Under the pieces are notes generated by a model that was not told the origin of the DNA, did no database searches, and was given only the letters and a program-made list of their open reading frames with translations. A program made the position numbers and the translations under genes. 5,921 nt of DNA, taken from assembly GCA_013698285.1 (NCBI GenBank), contig JACCVE010000442.1, positions 1 to 5,921 of the forward strand. The letters are read 5' to 3'. The DNA comes from Chloroflexia bacterium (GTDB lineage Bacteria > Chloroflexota > Chloroflexia > Thermomicrobiales > UBA6265). Below are positions 5,313-5,921 of the stretch, one piece after another (position 1 is the stretch's first letter; each line of letters starts with the position of its first letter).

Positions 5313-5921
5313 TCAGGCATCGTCTGGGACTAGATCCCGCGCCATGTCGAACCGGCCCGCCATCAGGCCGCCATCGACCGGTAGGACCACTCCCGTGATC
5401 CAGGCCGCTTCGTCAGAGGCCAGGAACACCACCGCACGGGCGATATCGACCGGTTCCCCGATGCGGCCCAGGGGGTACCACCGGGCGAGGCGTTCGAGGA
5501 TGGCCGGGTCGTGGCGCCGGCGCTCGTCCCAGACGGGCGTGCGGACCGTGCCGGGGGCGACGCAATTGGCCCGGACGCCGCGCGGACCGTACCGGACGGC
5601 GACGTTCTGGGTCAGGTTGATCATCCCCGCCTTGGCCGCCCCGTAGGCGTCCTCCCCCAGGCCGGTCATCCCATTGACCGAGGCGACGTTGACGATCGCC
5701 CCCCGGCCCCGCTCGACCATCCCCGGCAGGGCGGCCCGGGTGCAGAGGTAGGCGCTGGTCAGGACGACGGAGACGTTGCGCTCCCAGGTCGCGAGGTCGA
5801 GGTCCAGGATGTCGGTGCCGAGCGAGACGCCGACATTGTTGACCAGCACGTCGATCCGGCCGAACTCGGCGATGGCTCTGGAAAACGCCGCCTCGACGGC
5901 GTCATGGTCGGTCACGTCGGC
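5313..5921 (-). CDS. SDR family oxidoreductase, 5' end outside window
   Basis: The visible 202 residues are the C-terminal three quarters of a classical short-chain dehydrogenase/reductase (PF13561/PF00106), NAD(P)-dependent and FabG-like. Counting from the GTG codon at 5915: GRIDVLVNNVGVS (19-31) holds the NNxG motif, with Val where Ala is usual. N47 is the probable catalytic Asn, S79 lies in VNVASVNG, and YGAAK gives Y91 and K95. CVAPGTVRTPVW (118-129) is the PG motif after strand 6. GEPVDIARAVVFLASDEAAWITG (153-175) and LPVDGG (178-183) end the fold. The codon at 5915 is internal: A-D precede it in frame up to the window edge, and the TGxxxGxG cofactor loop, about 55-60 residues, lies to the right. 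The catalytic tetrad N-S-Y-K is complete, so the enzyme is probably active. The substrate is unknown. Stop is TGA at 5315-5313. Confidence 0.95.
   Translation of the reverse strand, partial: ADVTDHDAVEAAFSRAIAEFGRIDVLVNNVGVSLGTDILDLDLATWERNVSVVLTSAYLCTRAALPGMVERGRGAIVNVASVNGMTGLGEDAYGAAKAGMINLTQNVAVRYGPRGVRANCVAPGTVRTPVWDERRRHDPAILERLARWYPLGRIGEPVDIARAVVFLASDEAAWITGVVLPVDGGLMAGRFDMARDLVPDDA

Noticed and set aside
5915..5915. GTG at 5915 as the SDR start
   Set aside because: It falls at the DVTDxxxV segment normally about 60 residues into an SDR, and the frame stays open to the window edge; the true start is outside the window.
1..5921. CRISPR array, tRNA, rRNA, insertion sequence, phage or defence genes
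   Set aside because: No spaced identical repeats, cloverleaf, transposase motif, terminal inverted repeats or defence domains were found on either strand.

Overview
This 5.9-kb window is very GC-rich and comes from a bacterial chromosome. The use of GTG starts, strong Shine-Dalgarno (SD) sequences, two luciferase-like (LLM) F420-type oxidoreductases and a short DUF983 protein would fit a high-GC Chloroflexota lineage (Thermomicrobia-like) or an actinobacterium. That assignment is inference: no rRNA or phylogenetic marker is present.

Layout. (1) At 1-218 no gene is seen. A Yip1-family membrane protein follows on + (219-740), then a leader with two stem-loops and a class I SAM methyltransferase on + (913-1647). 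(2) A short gap between convergent genes separates the methyltransferase from an LLM oxidoreductase of the MSMEG_2516 type on - (1846-2787), with a DUF983 zinc-ribbon membrane protein upstream of it on the same strand (2893-3333). (3) A divergent intergenic region (3334-3492) leads to a second LLM oxidoreductase, related to Rv1855c, on + (3493-4368). After it come two small uncharacterised + genes of 117 aa (4457-4810) and 85 aa (4989-5246). (4) A short-chain dehydrogenase/reductase (SDR) on - (5313 to the right edge) converges on the 85-aa gene. Its N-terminal nucleotide-binding part lies outside the window.

How the genes relate. Three of the eight genes are redox enzymes (two probably using F420 or flavin, one NAD(P)) and one is a methyltransferase. 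The strand changes often, and no substrate-defining pathway can be read from the genes. I see no mobile element, CRISPR array, tRNA or rRNA, phage gene or defence system. This looks like ordinary chromosomal sequence rather than a new system.

The points most worth a second look are a short-loop G-quadruplex motif whose last G-tract is the ribosome binding site of the 117-aa gene; a locally AT-richer promoter island with two TACGTA palindromes 33 bp apart ahead of the 85-aa gene; the two unrecognised small proteins; and an 8-bp palindrome in the divergent promoter region between DUF983 and the second LLM gene.
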